Translations under genes and position numbers: made by a program
Assembly: GCF_018599195.1 (NCBI RefSeq)
Contig: NZ_JAHFVK010000001.1
Location: 1,488,001-1,552,000, forward strand
Length of the DNA: 64,000 nucleotides
Reading direction: 5' to 3'
Source of the DNA: Croceibacterium selenioxidans
GTDB taxonomy: Bacteria > Pseudomonadota > Alphaproteobacteria > Sphingomonadales > Sphingomonadaceae
Notes under the pieces: model-generated
The model's database searches: none
Told to the model about the DNA's origin: nothing
What the model saw: the letters and a program-made list of their open reading frames with translations, nothing else
Part shown: positions 20,216 through 29,443 of the stretch, one piece after another
Position numbering within the stretch: the first letter of the stretch is position 1
How the letters are laid out: each line of letters begins with the position of its first letter

Positions 20216-20616
20216 AACAGCCGGGTGACTGTCTCGCTGGTCGTGGCTGACTTGCCGCTTTCCATCTCGATCTCCTCTAGCTCCAGCGCCTCGCGGATAC
20301 GCTCGATCTCGACGTCGGTGAGGTGCTCGATCCCGATGAACTGACCGCGCGCTTGTTCGACCGCGCGGATCAGTTCGTCGAGCTTGGCCTGCATCGCCGC
20401 CGCGTCCCGGTTCTGCGAATTCTGGATCAGGAAAACCATCAGGAAGGTGACGATTGTCGTCCCGGTGTTGATGACCAGCTGCCAGGTGTCGGAGAACTTG
20501 AACAGCGGACCGGTAACGCCCCAAACCACGACAATCGTCAGCGCCAGGAGGAATGCCAGCGGTTGGCCGGCCCACCCGGAAATTCGCGTCGCTATATGAG
20601 TGAATAGCTTGTCCAT
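20203..20616 (-). CDS. Low-affinity iron permease-family small membrane protein
   Basis: About 137 residues from the ATG at 20616. The start MDKLFTHIATRISGWAGQPLAF, two transmembrane helices (LAFLLALTIVVVWGVTG and WQLVINTGTTIVTFLMVFLIQ) and the sequence LIQNSQNRDAAAMQAKLDELIRA match the family named after a yeast low-affinity iron permease. In bacteria the family is small and its transport role is unproven. The cytoplasmic tail (residues 75-137) is helical and acidic (LELEEIEME). It converges on accC. Confidence 0.82.
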   Translation of the reverse strand: MDKLFTHIATRISGWAGQPLAFLLALTIVVVWGVTGPLFKFSDTWQLVINTGTTIVTFLMVFLIQNSQNRDAAAMQAKLDELIRAVEQARGQFIGIEHLTDVEIERIREALELEEIEMESGKSATTSETVTRLLLRR

Positions 20617-20706
20617 GGTGCGAGAAACGCAATTAACCGACGACGGTGCCCGACGCACCCGCGCGCCCAATTCCATCCCCCGATTTTCCCGTACGAAGGC
20701 GCCGCG

Positions 20707-21195
20707 TCACTCGTTCGGCGTGCAGCGCTTCCCTTCGTACTGGAAGCGGTTCAGCTCGTAGGCGGTGCCGTTCCAGCGCTCGACCGGGAAGCAGAACCCC
20801 GGCCCGCCGATCTCGAGGTCGGGCCAGCCCCCTGCCCCCTTTTGCTCCAAGACGCTGACGATCCCGGGCCCGCTGGTGACCTGCTTCCACGCGCCGTCCG
20901 GCTGCTGGCTGACGATCACATAGCCGACCTCCGTCGAGCCAAAGCAAAACACGCTCCCCTCGGTGATGATCGCCTCAGGCTGCCCGTCGCCGTTGAGATC
21001 GCGCACTTCGGCGATCTCCCCCGGAGTGTAGCTCGCGGTGCCGGGGTCCTCGCAACCGCGCCACTGCCCGCCCTCCTGCTTGAACCCCGCCGCACGAAAA
21101 GCCGCCGCGCTTTCGGCGTTGGACAGCTTGTCCTGCGACAAGGCAGGCGAAGCGAGGAATATCAGCGAGAGAGCGGCAATCGATAGAGCGCGCAT
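20707..21195 (-). CDS. Exported hypothetical protein with an EF-hand-like loop
   Basis: 162 residues with a signal peptide (MRALSIAALSLIFLASPALS). The mature part contains VRDLNGDGQPEAIITEGSVFCFG, where DLNGDGQPE is the calcium-binding loop pattern of FG-GAP/VCBS-like exported proteins, and three later cysteines (CFG, GFCFP, KRCTP) that may pair. A C-terminal YELNRFQYEGKRC ends it. No enzyme motif is visible. It is divergent from the next exported-protein gene, and an intergenic REP-like repeat lies between them. Confidence 0.72.
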   Translation of the reverse strand: MRALSIAALSLIFLASPALSQDKLSNAESAAAFRAAGFKQEGGQWRGCEDPGTASYTPGEIAEVRDLNGDGQPEAIITEGSVFCFGSTEVGYVIVSQQPDGAWKQVTSGPGIVSVLEQKGAGGWPDLEIGGPGFCFPVERWNGTAYELNRFQYEGKRCTPNE

Positions 21196-21280
21196 GAGGC
21201 CTCCGAGACAATCGGCGCGACCATGGGCTCAGTGTACCGATCCAGGCGGTCACGGCAATCTCGAGATTGTTGGCCAATGA

Positions 21281-21313
21281 GACTGTCCGCTATCGACCCA
21301 TTGCGGACATTCC
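21281..21313. repeat. REP-like palindromic repeat, copy 1
   Basis: GTCCGC at 21285-21290 and GCGGAC at 21303-21308 form a perfect 6-base stem around TATCGACCCATT. This is a near-consensus copy of a family found at about ten places in the window, always outside confident genes. Confidence 0.7.
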
Positions 21314-21374
21314 GGAAACGAGGCAACTTCGACTTCCGGCGAACTTAGCCTGGGCCAGGGATGGAGGCAGCGGG

Positions 21375-22034
21375 ATGCGCGTGGTTGGATCGGCTATTCT
21401 TCTCGCATGGGCGGCAATTCTTCCGGCGGCGGCTCAAGTGCCGGCGAACGCCTCGTCTTTAGACCGTGCTGCGCAAAAGTCGTATTCGGAGTGCGTCCCG
21501 GACCCTGAAAGCTATCTGGCTTTATCCTTCCAGGATTTTGACCAAGGTATCCGTCCACTCGCCGATGGTTCGCGGCAGGAGGCGGGCTGGCGCGAAATAA
21601 ACAACCAGGAGGGCTGCCAGGCCGCGGCGGCCATGCTGATTTCCCAGTGGCGCGATCGCCACAGCGCCGGTCTTCATCCCACCCTGCAAAGCTTCATGGC
21701 CTTCCACGAAGGCCAGATCCGCGCCCAGGGCGGCGACTATGCGGGCGCGATACCGCTGATCGAGGCGGGACGCCCTGCGTTCGCTGACCCAGCCGGCCAA
21801 GCCTACGTAGACGCGCTGCTGGCCTTCCTCCGCTCCGACCGGGACGCGCTCATCGCCGCGCGCGATCGGCTTCTGGCCGTGCCGGAGCCGCCAAACTGGG
21901 CCGAGCAGCAGCGCGCCTACAAGGAGCAGGCAGGCCAGGATATGAAGTGGCCCAGGAACATCGAGGCGACGGACTCGCTCGTCCGCTGCTTTGGGAAGCC
22001 CTATTCTGCTGCGGCCCAGCGCGAGTGCAGCTAA
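21375..22034 (+). CDS. Exported hypothetical protein
   Basis: About 219 residues from the ATG at 21375, which follows GGAGG by nine bases and opens a signal peptide (MRVVGSAILLAWAAILPAAAQ). The open frame begins earlier at 21267, but that part is made of the intergenic repeat. The mature protein is helical with tetratricopeptide-like spacing (YLALSFQDFDQG, ALLAFLRSDRDALIAARDRL) and four cysteines, including a C-terminal LVRCFGKPYSAAAQREC. I do not recognise the family. It is not obviously co-transcribed with its neighbours. Confidence 0.7.
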   Translation: MRVVGSAILLAWAAILPAAAQVPANASSLDRAAQKSYSECVPDPESYLALSFQDFDQGIRPLADGSRQEAGWREINNQEGCQAAAAMLISQWRDRHSAGLHPTLQSFMAFHEGQIRAQGGDYAGAIPLIEAGRPAFADPAGQAYVDALLAFLRSDRDALIAARDRLLAVPEPPNWAEQQRAYKEQAGQDMKWPRNIEATDSLVRCFGKPYSAAAQRECS

Positions 22035-22074
22035 GCGAAGTCAGGGCAACATTGGGCGACATCGCAATCCTACC

Positions 22075-22192
22075 GTCATGTCCGCTTTCCACCCATATCT
22101 GCCTTAGGCGCACGGCCCAAAGGCTAGACCGCTTTCATCGCACCGACGCCCGAAACCGGACCGTCTGCTTTCAGCCAGTCATGGCCAAAGAC
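22075..22192. repeat. REP-like repeats, copies 2 and 3 (degenerate)
   Basis: Within the 213-base gap before the TonB receptor gene, TGTCCGCTTTCCACCCAT (22079-22096) matches the first half of the repeat family. A second, more decayed copy reads CCGGACCGTCTGCTTTC near 22156-22172. The preceding bases CGAAACCGGA recur at the 26-kb copy. No promoter could be assigned in this gap. Confidence 0.5.
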
Positions 22193-22247
22193 CGTTGGGG
22201 CAAAATCTAGCTTCAGAAGACTTCGAACCCGACTAGCCTCTGCAATT

Positions 22248-24779
22248 TCAGAAATTGCGCCGAACCGTTAAGGCCACCTCGCGCGGCCGGCCCGGCTGCC
22301 CGTTAACATAGAAAGTGGCGAACTTGTTCAAATAGTAAAAGTCATCGAACAGGTTCGTAGCTTCTAAAGATACTGACCAATCATCATTTACCGAATGATA
22401 GGTAAGGCGCACATTGGCGAGCGTATAATTTTCGACGGTCACGTTCGGATCGCAGTTGAAGTTGCCGCAGTAACCCGGCGTGTAAGCGACGTCCAACCTT
22501 GGGGTCAGGGACCCGTTATCGCCACCAAGGGGGATTTCGTACTGGATACCCGCGCTCCACTTGAACTCCCCGATGCCTGGGCGGTTCGCGCCGACGATGA
22601 TCTGCGTCGTCGGGTAGTTGATCGAAGTGAATTCGAAGTCGGTCAGGCTCATGGCCCCGTCGATGGTCAGGCCCTCCACCGGATTGATCGTGGTTTCCAG
22701 TTCGAACCCGCGAACCCGTGCATCACCGATGTTAAGATACTGGCCGCATAGCCCCGGGATGCCGCCACCGTCGATTGGCAGGGGCTGGTCGTCGGGACCA
22801 AGGCACGTCGTGGGCGTGCCCTGATAACCTGTATAATCCATGTGAAAGATACTGCCGTTCAGTCGCATTGCGCGGTCGAACAATTCGGCCTTGAAGCCCA
22901 GTTCGTAGGCCTTCACCTTCTCCGCTCCGAACGGCCGGATTTGCTGGTAGACATAGGGCCTGGGCGCCACGCCGCCGCCCTTGAATCCGGTCGAAAACTG
23001 GGCGTAGCCCATAATATCGTCCGTGATCTTGTAGGAAACGACGGCTCGGTAGTCGGGTATGGATTCCTCGTAAGTGCCGACGAAGCCGGTCAGCGGGTTG
23101 GTCGGGTTGCTCAGGGGCAGGAAGTCTCCGTTCCCGTCCGGGTTGAGGCGGTTGTAGAGATATTCCTTCTTCTCGTGCGTCAGCCGGAAGCCGCCCTCGA
23201 GGACAAGAGCTTCGGTCGCCGACCAGGCGACGTTGACGAAGCCGGCGTAGCTTGTGAGGTCCGCCGTATCGTCGTTGATGAACGAGAAGCAGGGAGTGGC
23301 CGCCGGACAAAAGCCTGAGAACGGCGTGTGAATGCGCGCGTCGTAGCGCGTCGATGCATCGTAGAAGAAACCGCCGACGATCACATCGAGCGTGTCATCG
23401 AGGAACTGACCCGCCAGCCTCACTTCCTGGCTGAACTGTTCGTGCGTGTAATCCGAGGCGTCCTGGATGAAGACCACGGGCGAGTGATCGTTGTCCGAGC
23501 CCGTATGGCTGAACATGTGGCGGAAGCCGGTGATGGACTTCAGCTCAAGGTTTTCGTTGAGTTCGTAGTCGATCGTACCTGACACGCCCCAGGCTTCGGC
23601 CCCTGCGGCCGAGGGCGCAATGAACGGTCCGAGCGGTTCACCCGCGATATAGCCTGAGGGCGGTCCTGGAGGCGCGCCGATGGCCGAGTACATGACGCCG
23701 GGGTCGTAGAAATTGGCGTAACTTGCATAGGGGTCGTTGAGAACCGCGTTTGCTCTTCGGTAGGGACCGTAAGTCACAAAGCGGTCGTCATACGCGACAC
23801 CCTGGTACGGGATAGACAATCCCGACCGGTCGATCGGATTGGCGGAACCGGCAGTTGCGGATTCGGCACTGGCGATGAGTACCGACGCTTGGGTTTCTGA
23901 GCTGTCCTTGGTGTAGTCGCCGATGAGATTGATCTCGAGCGGGCCGCCGTTGGGCGCGATGCGCAGCGATCCGCGCATGCCGTACATCTGGATGTTGCCC
24001 ATCTCGCCGATCTTGCAATGCCCCCCACTGGCAACGCTCGGCAAAGCTCCGGAGACGACGTCTGGATCGTCAGGATTGAGGCACCCATAGTCATAGCGGG
24101 TGACGTGGCCGTCACGGTTGCGGGTCACGCCAGTGACGCGGGCGAAGACAGCGTCCGGGATGACGGTGAAATCGGCGCTGGCCTTGATGTCCCGTCGACC
24201 GAGATTGCCGATCGTGGCCTCGAGATAGCCACCCTGGCCCTCTGGCTTGCGGGAGTAAATCTTGATTGCCCCGCCCAGCGTGTTCATGCCTGAAAGGGTA
24301 CCCTGCGGTCCGCGCAGCACTTCGATGCGGTCGATATCTGTCAAGTCGAAAGCGCTCGCCAAGACGGTCCCGTAGTAGATATCGTCGATATAGGTGCCGA
24401 CGCCCGGTTCGACCGAAGGGCTCTGGTCTGACTGGCCAACGCCGCGAATGAACACGCGGATCGAATTGCCCTGCCCAGCCGGGTTTTTCTGCAACAGCAG
24501 GTTCGGGATTTGCGCGGTAATGTCGGTGATGGTGGTCTGGCTACGCTGCTCGAGCTGGTCACCGGTTACGGCGGTTATCGACAGCGGCACTTCCTGCAGG
24601 TTCTGCTCGCGCAACTGCGCTGTCACCACGATCTCGTTGGTACTGCCGGGAAGAGGAGCCTCGGGGTCGAGCCCGTCCTGGGCGGCCACAGGGTGGGCCG
24701 TCAGCGCGACGGCCGAGGCGAGAGCCAAGAGCGATGCACGCGCACCCGACGCGCGCTTCGTGGCGTTGTAATAAGACAT
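22248..24779 (-). CDS. TonB-dependent outer-membrane receptor
   Basis: About 843 residues from the ATG at 24779, preceded by AGGGAGAAG. A signal peptide (ending HPVAAQDG) is followed by a TonB-box-like EIVVTAQLREQ, the plug domain (VPLSITAVTGDQLEQ...IRVFIRGVGQ...VEVLRGPQGT-type motif IEVLRGPQGTLSG) and a 22-strand barrel ending in the aromatic terminal residue (LTVRRNF). It belongs to the large sphingomonad group near iron-complex and small-molecule receptors; the ligand is unknown. It is divergent from an AraC-family regulator about 170 bases away, which probably controls it. Confidence 0.94.
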   Translation of the reverse strand: MSYYNATKRASGARASLLALASAVALTAHPVAAQDGLDPEAPLPGSTNEIVVTAQLREQNLQEVPLSITAVTGDQLEQRSQTTITDITAQIPNLLLQKNPAGQGNSIRVFIRGVGQSDQSPSVEPGVGTYIDDIYYGTVLASAFDLTDIDRIEVLRGPQGTLSGMNTLGGAIKIYSRKPEGQGGYLEATIGNLGRRDIKASADFTVIPDAVFARVTGVTRNRDGHVTRYDYGCLNPDDPDVVSGALPSVASGGHCKIGEMGNIQMYGMRGSLRIAPNGGPLEINLIGDYTKDSSETQASVLIASAESATAGSANPIDRSGLSIPYQGVAYDDRFVTYGPYRRANAVLNDPYASYANFYDPGVMYSAIGAPPGPPSGYIAGEPLGPFIAPSAAGAEAWGVSGTIDYELNENLELKSITGFRHMFSHTGSDNDHSPVVFIQDASDYTHEQFSQEVRLAGQFLDDTLDVIVGGFFYDASTRYDARIHTPFSGFCPAATPCFSFINDDTADLTSYAGFVNVAWSATEALVLEGGFRLTHEKKEYLYNRLNPDGNGDFLPLSNPTNPLTGFVGTYEESIPDYRAVVSYKITDDIMGYAQFSTGFKGGGVAPRPYVYQQIRPFGAEKVKAYELGFKAELFDRAMRLNGSIFHMDYTGYQGTPTTCLGPDDQPLPIDGGGIPGLCGQYLNIGDARVRGFELETTINPVEGLTIDGAMSLTDFEFTSINYPTTQIIVGANRPGIGEFKWSAGIQYEIPLGGDNGSLTPRLDVAYTPGYCGNFNCDPNVTVENYTLANVRLTYHSVNDDWSVSLEATNLFDDFYYLNKFATFYVNGQPGRPREVALTVRRNF

Positions 24780-24948
24780 TTCTTCTCCCTGTCCCTTTAC
24801 CGCTCCGTGACACCTGCCGATTTTTCGACTGGGCCAACTCGTCACGCTCGGCGCTTCGCCGGTCGTTCCCCCGTGAAACGGGATGCGTCGGCTTGCTCAT
24901 TCTCTCGCAGGTTCATATCGTTAGCGCAGGAAGTGGGCGTTGACCGAG

Positions 24949-25974
24949 ATGGCGAAGTCGCTTGCCACATTTGGAAATGTCCAGTCGACCGCACGCGTGG
25001 TCGACTTGCGCAATGTCGACAGCGCGAAACGCGCTCTCGTATGGCAGGATGCCGCATCCGGCGCATTTCCGGGATTGTCGCTAAAACTATCGTCCCGGGT
25101 GCCCGCGATCGGTTCGATCAATCGATTTCCGATGGGGACAGGCGAGTTGTTCAGCATCGAGTCCGCTCCGGTCGAAGTGTCGTACCGTCCGTCTCCGTCG
25201 AAATGCGGACCTGCTCATTTATCTCTGATGGTTCAATCACGCGGATCTACAAGTATCAGTCAGAACGACCGTCACTGCCGCTTGGCAGAAGGTGACGTTT
25301 GCATGCTCGACGAAGGTAGTGGGTTCCGATTGGTTGGAGAAGAATGCAGTGCGATCCTCTTCTTGCGCCTGCCGAGAGCAGCGGCCCTTAACCGCCATCC
25401 ACAGCTTGAGCGCCAGTTTGCCAGTACCTTCCCAGCAAAAGAGATCGGCACGCGTCTTCTGGCGGATACGCTCCTGCGCCTACTCGATGACATAGCATTC
25501 CTGGATGAATTGCAGCGCGCTTCGATGATGGACGCCATTATTCAGATGTTAGGTGTGGCTGTGCCTCGATCAGCGTCGCCAATGGCCGCCGATTGGCGAG
25601 TCCGTCGGGCGCTCAACTTTATTGAACTCAATCTGGGTATTGGCGGCCTCACGGCCGAAAGTGTGGCGCAGGATCAGCACATCAGCCGGCGCAGGCTGGA
25701 CCAGATCATGCACAAAGTGCTTGGCCAGTCGATCGTCGCGGCACTTTGGAAACGCAGGCTGGAACGGGCAGCTGCAGATCTTCACGACCCGCGGATGGCA
25801 ACCCTGTCGGCAGCGCAGATAGCCTTCTCCAATGGGTATGAGGATGCCGCCCACTTCACGCGGGCTTTCAAGCGCAAATATCTGATGACGCCCGGGCAAT
25901 GGCGCCTTAATCAGGTTGGCGCCAATGTCGAATTGACGGGGACGGGACCTCGGACACTCGGATGCGATGGCTGA
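24949..25974 (+). CDS. AraC-family transcriptional regulator
   Basis: About 341 residues from the ATG at 24949 (the frame also allows a TTG three codons earlier). The N-terminal 200 residues resemble the AraC-binding-like sensor domain of regulators such as FeaR (SFRVP/FPMGTGELFSIES...LSLMVQSRGSTSISQNDRHCRLAEGDVCMLDEG). The C-terminal 100 residues hold two helix-turn-helices, including ISRRRLDQIMHKVLG and ALSYDAAHFTRAFKRKY-type residues AFSNGYEDAAHFTRAFKRKY. It is divergent from the TonB receptor and the most likely activator of it. The effector is unknown. Confidence 0.9.
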   Translation: MAKSLATFGNVQSTARVVDLRNVDSAKRALVWQDAASGAFPGLSLKLSSRVPAIGSINRFPMGTGELFSIESAPVEVSYRPSPSKCGPAHLSLMVQSRGSTSISQNDRHCRLAEGDVCMLDEGSGFRLVGEECSAILFLRLPRAAALNRHPQLERQFASTFPAKEIGTRLLADTLLRLLDDIAFLDELQRASMMDAIIQMLGVAVPRSASPMAADWRVRRALNFIELNLGIGGLTAESVAQDQHISRRRLDQIMHKVLGQSIVAALWKRRLERAAADLHDPRMATLSAAQIAFSNGYEDAAHFTRAFKRKYLMTPGQWRLNQVGANVELTGTGPRTLGCDG

Positions 25975-26295
25975 TTTAGAACCTCGGTGACTCAGATCTA
26001 ACGGCTCCGAGAAATGAGATCCGGCATCGAGAAGCTGACGTCGGCTTTCGCTCGCAATCGTCCCGAAACCGGACCGTCCGCTATCGGCCACTGTCTGCCA
26101 TTCTGCTCTGCGCCCAAGTTGGGCACAACGAACAAACGGGTCGCTGCTCCAAAACGGTCAGCTTACGTGAGGGCCTGAAATCCTCCGTTCTATGCAGATA
26201 TTGCGAGCTTTCGAAGCTCTGCAGACGCAGAACGATCGCCGCTCGTGCGCCGACCTGACCAGTGCCGACCATGATGACTATGCCGAATTGGGGCA
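25975..26295. other. Intergenic region with one REP-like repeat
   Basis: A 321-base gap between the regulator and the convergent ferredoxin gene. It contains a REP-like repeat copy at about 26064-26105 (CCGTCCGCTATCGGCCACTG), sharing the flank CGAAACCGGA with the 22-kb copy. No credible gene, promoter or terminator was seen in the rest. Confidence 0.5.
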
Positions 26296-26613
26296 TTAGT
26301 CTTCGGGCGCGATGCTCACAGATAGACCGTCATGTTCGTCCGAAAGGGGAATTTGACAGGACAAGCGCGAAACCTGTGCGCGATGATCGGAACTGTCGAG
26401 TAGGTCGTTTTCGTCCTCGCTCATCGATGGCAAGCGATCAGCAAATGCCGGGTCAACGTAAACATGGCAGGTCGCGCAGGAACAGCATCCTCCGCAAAGC
26501 GCCAGAAGCTCATCGAGTCCAGCTTCGCGGATAGCTTCCATCAGGCTCAGGCCATGTTGGAAAGGCACACGGTGCTCATACCCATCCCGGGATTTTACGA
26601 TAACCTCAGGCAC
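26296..26613 (-). CDS. [2Fe-2S] ferredoxin, adrenodoxin/putidaredoxin type
   Basis: About 105 residues. The cluster ligands are seen in [15 protein letters not shown] (C-x5-C-x2-C) and later LSCQIPL, the four-cysteine pattern of vertebrate-type ferredoxins that feed electrons to cytochromes P450 or Rieske oxygenases. I choose the GTG at 26613 because GAGGAG lies nine bases upstream; the frame opens three codons earlier with TTG. It lies downstream of, and on the same strand as, the CDGSH gene. No reductase or P450 gene is in the window, so its partner is unknown. Confidence 0.88.
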   Translation of the reverse strand: MPEVIVKSRDGYEHRVPFQHGLSLMEAIREAGLDELLALCGGCCSCATCHVYVDPAFADRLPSMSEDENDLLDSSDHRAQVSRLSCQIPLSDEHDGLSVSIAPED

Positions 26614-26720
26614 AACTCGCAACTCCTCGAATTTTCTAGATGATGATCAGCGCGCAGCATCGTCGGGAAGGATGACAAAAACGCGCCGCTCAGGATGACA
26701 GCGGCGCGGCGCGGGATGCG

Positions 26721-26945
26721 TTACTCTTCCGAAGCCAAGGCTTCCTCGGCAGCTTGGAAGCCGATCTTCGTGTGCTGTCCATCGCAGAACGGCTTGGTCG
26801 TGGATGCACCGCAACGGCAAAGGAAGACGCGCTTTTTCCCTTCCAGGTCGTAAAGTTTGCCCGTGCCGTCTCGCAGCTCGAGAAGACTTAAGTCACCGCT
26901 GACAACGTATGGACCGTTTGGTTTCGCAACAATTTCAACCGACAT
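26721..26945 (-). CDS. CDGSH iron-sulfur domain protein
   Basis: A 74-residue soluble protein from the ATG at 26945. The motif CRCGASTTKPFCDGQH (residues about 43-58) supplies the three cysteines and one histidine that bind a [2Fe-2S] cluster in CDGSH (mitoNEET-like) proteins. The first half (VEIVAKPNGPYVVSGDLSLLE) is the beta-rich extension of the bacterial single-domain form. It precedes the ferredoxin gene on the same strand, about 107 bases away, hinting at a shared redox or cluster-transfer role. The open frame reaches 27122 but that extension is not conserved-looking. Confidence 0.88.
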   Translation of the reverse strand: MSVEIVAKPNGPYVVSGDLSLLELRDGTGKLYDLEGKKRVFLCRCGASTTKPFCDGQHTKIGFQAAEEALASEE

Positions 26946-27505
26946 TTGCTTCTCCGTCGTTCTGTTCGTCAAATCTTGGGGGACACCATCTCGCGCGAGA
27001 CCGGTTCTGCGCTCTACCGTCTTCAGCGAAAGTGTGGGACGTCCGGGGGTATAAGCGAAAGCCAGTCCCTTACGTCTCGGCGGCGCCGACGCCGCTCGGG
27101 ATGGGCCGCTAGTTCCAAGCATCGCTCATAGTATTCGTCTATGCCTTTCATCATGCATTTGTACCTGCCCTGACATGGCGCTGCCGAGCAGCATGAGGAC
27201 TCTCAGGGGAACTCGGCATGCAAACTTCTAGAAGCTCCAACCGCAAACTTTCGCAGTGGCTGGCCGTGACTTTCGCCAACGCGCTGCAGTGGCTTCTCGA
27301 AGGCATCTCATCACGAGCGGAAGCGATCACGGGCAGCCCGCCGAGCGAAGGACTCGCCATTCAACGCTCCTCGAACCAATCCAAAAAGTAGCAGCCAAGT
27401 TCGACTATCGGGACAATGCGGGGAGCGTGTTTCTCGCGTTGGTGATGGCTTGGAATGTGGCGCAGCCTTCGATCTGAGGGTTTCACTTTGGCGAGGCTGT
27501 CATCT
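26946..27505. other. Gene-poor region upstream of the CDGSH gene
   Basis: A 560-base stretch between the CDGSH start and the sterol-desaturase stop. Apart from the possible 57-codon frame inside it I see no supported gene, tRNA or clear repeat. Other open frames here are short and have no family-like features. It should contain the CDGSH-ferredoxin promoter, but no convincing -35/-10 pair could be picked. Confidence 0.4.
27218..27391 (+). CDS. Possible small protein of 57 residues
   Basis: An ATG frame of 57 codons preceded by AGGGGAAC at a suitable distance. The predicted peptide has an amphipathic hydrophobic central part (QWLAVTFANALQWLLEGI) followed by a polar tail ending NQSKK. It could be a small membrane-associated peptide, or chance in a 560-base region without another gene. 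No family recognised. Confidence 0.25.
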   Translation: MQTSRSSNRKLSQWLAVTFANALQWLLEGISSRAEAITGSPPSEGLAIQRSSNQSKK

Positions 27506-28417
27506 TCATGCTGCCGTCGCCTCGTCGCCTCCCCCGGATAGCCGCTTGTCGCGCCTGGCTTTGTACGCGTCGATCATCGGCTGTAACGGAAACATCGTCT
27601 GCTCCCATATAGACAGCCGCTTGCGGTCGTCTTGACCGACGATCACGCTTTCGCCCTCGCGATAGGTACCGAACACGCGATCGAGCAGGATCAACGAGTT
27701 GCCAAAATTGCAGCGAGTGGATTCATAGTCGGTCGAATGATGCAGGCTGTGGTGCCGGATGGTCGTGAAGAAGAACGAGTACCACTTGGGCGGATCTGAA
27801 CGCACGTTAGCGTGGGCGAAGACGGAGATGACACCCATGGTGTTGATCGCAGCAAAAATCGCGGTCACCTCCAGATCGAACAGCGCGACCACGCTGAGGC
27901 TGATCAGGAACAGTTCGACCGGGTTGCCCACGGCACCCTTTGCCGCGTTCAACTGAGTGATATGGTGATGCGGTGCGTGGGTGAGCCAGAACGGGGTCCA
28001 GTTGTGCATCAACCGGTGCATCCAGTATTGGCCGAATTCGATGAGGAAGATCACCAGCGCGACCTGGGCCAGCCACGGCAATTGCTTGGCCCACTGGGTG
28101 GTGATGCCGAGCGAGGCCTTGGCCGCTTTCAACGGGTCCTCAGCCAACAGTTCGGTGAACCACGAAATCACCGTCGCGCTGAGCACGACGTAGAACAGGT
28201 CGGTGAAGAATTCCTGGCGGTTCATGCGCCAGCCGGCATGCCGTTCGTGGACAAACTCAAGCAGCAAAACGACAATAATAATGAGCGGGGACACCACGGT
28301 GAAAGTCCAGGGATTCTCAAGCAAGCTCTTGGGCGCGAAAGCCCAAAAGGCGAGAACTATGGCGATCATCGCGGGGGGAATATGGTTGAATATTCGGTCT
28401 TTAATAATGACTTGCAT
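27506..28417 (-). CDS. Sterol-desaturase/fatty-acid-hydroxylase family membrane protein (copy A)
   Basis: 303 residues with about five membrane helices. The eight-histidine di-iron pattern of the family is present: HRLMHN (about 140), HAPHHH (about 153) and HHSLHH (about 230). These enzymes hydroxylate or desaturate lipids and sterol-like substrates with O2 and a small electron donor. The nearby ferredoxin is a possible donor, which is inference. A second family member (copy B) lies 22 kb away and is similar over its full length, for example in THAPHH-ITQLN-KGAVGNP-ELFLI. A LysR-family gene lies upstream on the same strand. Confidence 0.9.
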   Translation of the reverse strand: MQVIIKDRIFNHIPPAMIAIVLAFWAFAPKSLLENPWTFTVVSPLIIIVVLLLEFVHERHAGWRMNRQEFFTDLFYVVLSATVISWFTELLAEDPLKAAKASLGITTQWAKQLPWLAQVALVIFLIEFGQYWMHRLMHNWTPFWLTHAPHHHITQLNAAKGAVGNPVELFLISLSVVALFDLEVTAIFAAINTMGVISVFAHANVRSDPPKWYSFFFTTIRHHSLHHSTDYESTRCNFGNSLILLDRVFGTYREGESVIVGQDDRKRLSIWEQTMFPLQPMIDAYKARRDKRLSGGGDEATAA

Positions 28418-28504
28418 GCCCCTGCTCCGCTCAATGCGGTCACAGTGCGCTGCGTTGCGTCATAAAGGCAGAGGCAAAGTTTCAATGAAAGGCATAGATT
28501 GGAC

Positions 28505-29443
28505 CTATGCCCTTTGTTGGGCACGAATACGTCGAATTACCTCGTCCCAAAACAGCTGGGTCGCCGTGTCCCTGGCCGGTTCTGAACGGGCCAGGAGGAA
28601 GATGTCGTAGGATGGTTCAAAGTCGGCATGGAGCAAGGGCCAAAGCCGGCCCTTGGCCACCTCGTTCTCGGCAGCAAGGATTGGAAGAAAGCCGATCCCC
28701 ACCCCCTGCACGATGAGCCTCCGCGCTTCGTTGATGTCCTCGGCCAATCCGCTGACGTTGGTGCCCAGTCGATAACGTCGACGCAAGTGAGTGATCAGTT
28801 CGATCTCGTCTTCCCCCGTAAGCACGAAGCCCTCGTCTTTGAGTTCGAGCAGTCGGCTGACGCGATGGCCAAAATGGGGGCTGCTCCGCGAGCAATAGAG
28901 CTGCTGTCGCTCCACCAGCATCGGCTCGTACATCAGGCTTCCGCGAACGCTGCTGTCGTAGCCTACACCGATCTCCACTTCGCCTCGCTCAAGCGCATCG
29001 AGCACTTGGCGCCAAGGCGAAACGCGTATCTCGATATGAATGGCTGGATGGCGCCGGTGAAAGCTGGCGATAGCCTCGTCCAGCTCGGGAGAGACAAGGC
29101 CCGACACGATCTGGATACGGACAATGCCTTCGACCCGTTTGGTTGCTTGCGCGATCTGGTGCGGCATCAATCGCGCCGATTCCAGCATGTCCTCGCACAG
29201 CGCCAAGATGGCTTTGCCCGCCGCCGTGACCTCGACGCCGGTTGCAGTGCGGTACAGCAGGGTGGTCCCGACGTGCTCCTCAAACCGCTTCAGGGCCGCG
29301 CTGATGCTGGGTTGCTGGCGATTGAGTTGCCGCGCGGCGGCACCGATCCCCCCCGCGCGCACGATATCGACGAAGGTACGCATTAGGTTCCAATCCACCC
29401 GACTTGCGAACTTCTTGTCGGTCATCGGCGGCTCGTCGCTCAT
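28505..29443 (-). CDS. LysR-family transcriptional regulator
   Basis: About 312 residues from the ATG at 29443, preceded by AGGGA. The N-terminal winged helix-turn-helix (WNLMRTFVDIVRAGGIGAAARQLNRQQPSISAALKRFEEHVG) is typical, and the C-terminal 200 residues form the periplasmic-binding-protein-like effector domain (RVEGIVRIQIVSG...GEVEIGVGYDSS...GVGIGFLPIL). It lies 87 bases upstream of the sterol-desaturase gene on the same strand, so the two may be co-transcribed or the regulator may control that gene. The frame continues to 29506 but without a better start. Confidence 0.9.
   Translation of the reverse strand: MSDEPPMTDKKFASRVDWNLMRTFVDIVRAGGIGAAARQLNRQQPSISAALKRFEEHVGTTLLYRTATGVEVTAAGKAILALCEDMLESARLMPHQIAQATKRVEGIVRIQIVSGLVSPELDEAIASFHRRHPAIHIEIRVSPWRQVLDALERGEVEIGVGYDSSVRGSLMYEPMLVERQQLYCSRSSPHFGHRVSRLLELKDEGFVLTGEDEIELITHLRRRYRLGTNVSGLAEDINEARRLIVQGVGIGFLPILAAENEVAKGRLWPLLHADFEPSYDIFLLARSEPARDTATQLFWDEVIRRIRAQQRA

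Noticed and set aside
27256-27477. Plus-strand frame of 73 codons, considered as a transposase C-terminal remnant
   Set aside because: Only vague similarity to IS5-type endings; no DDE residues or terminal inverted repeats were seen.
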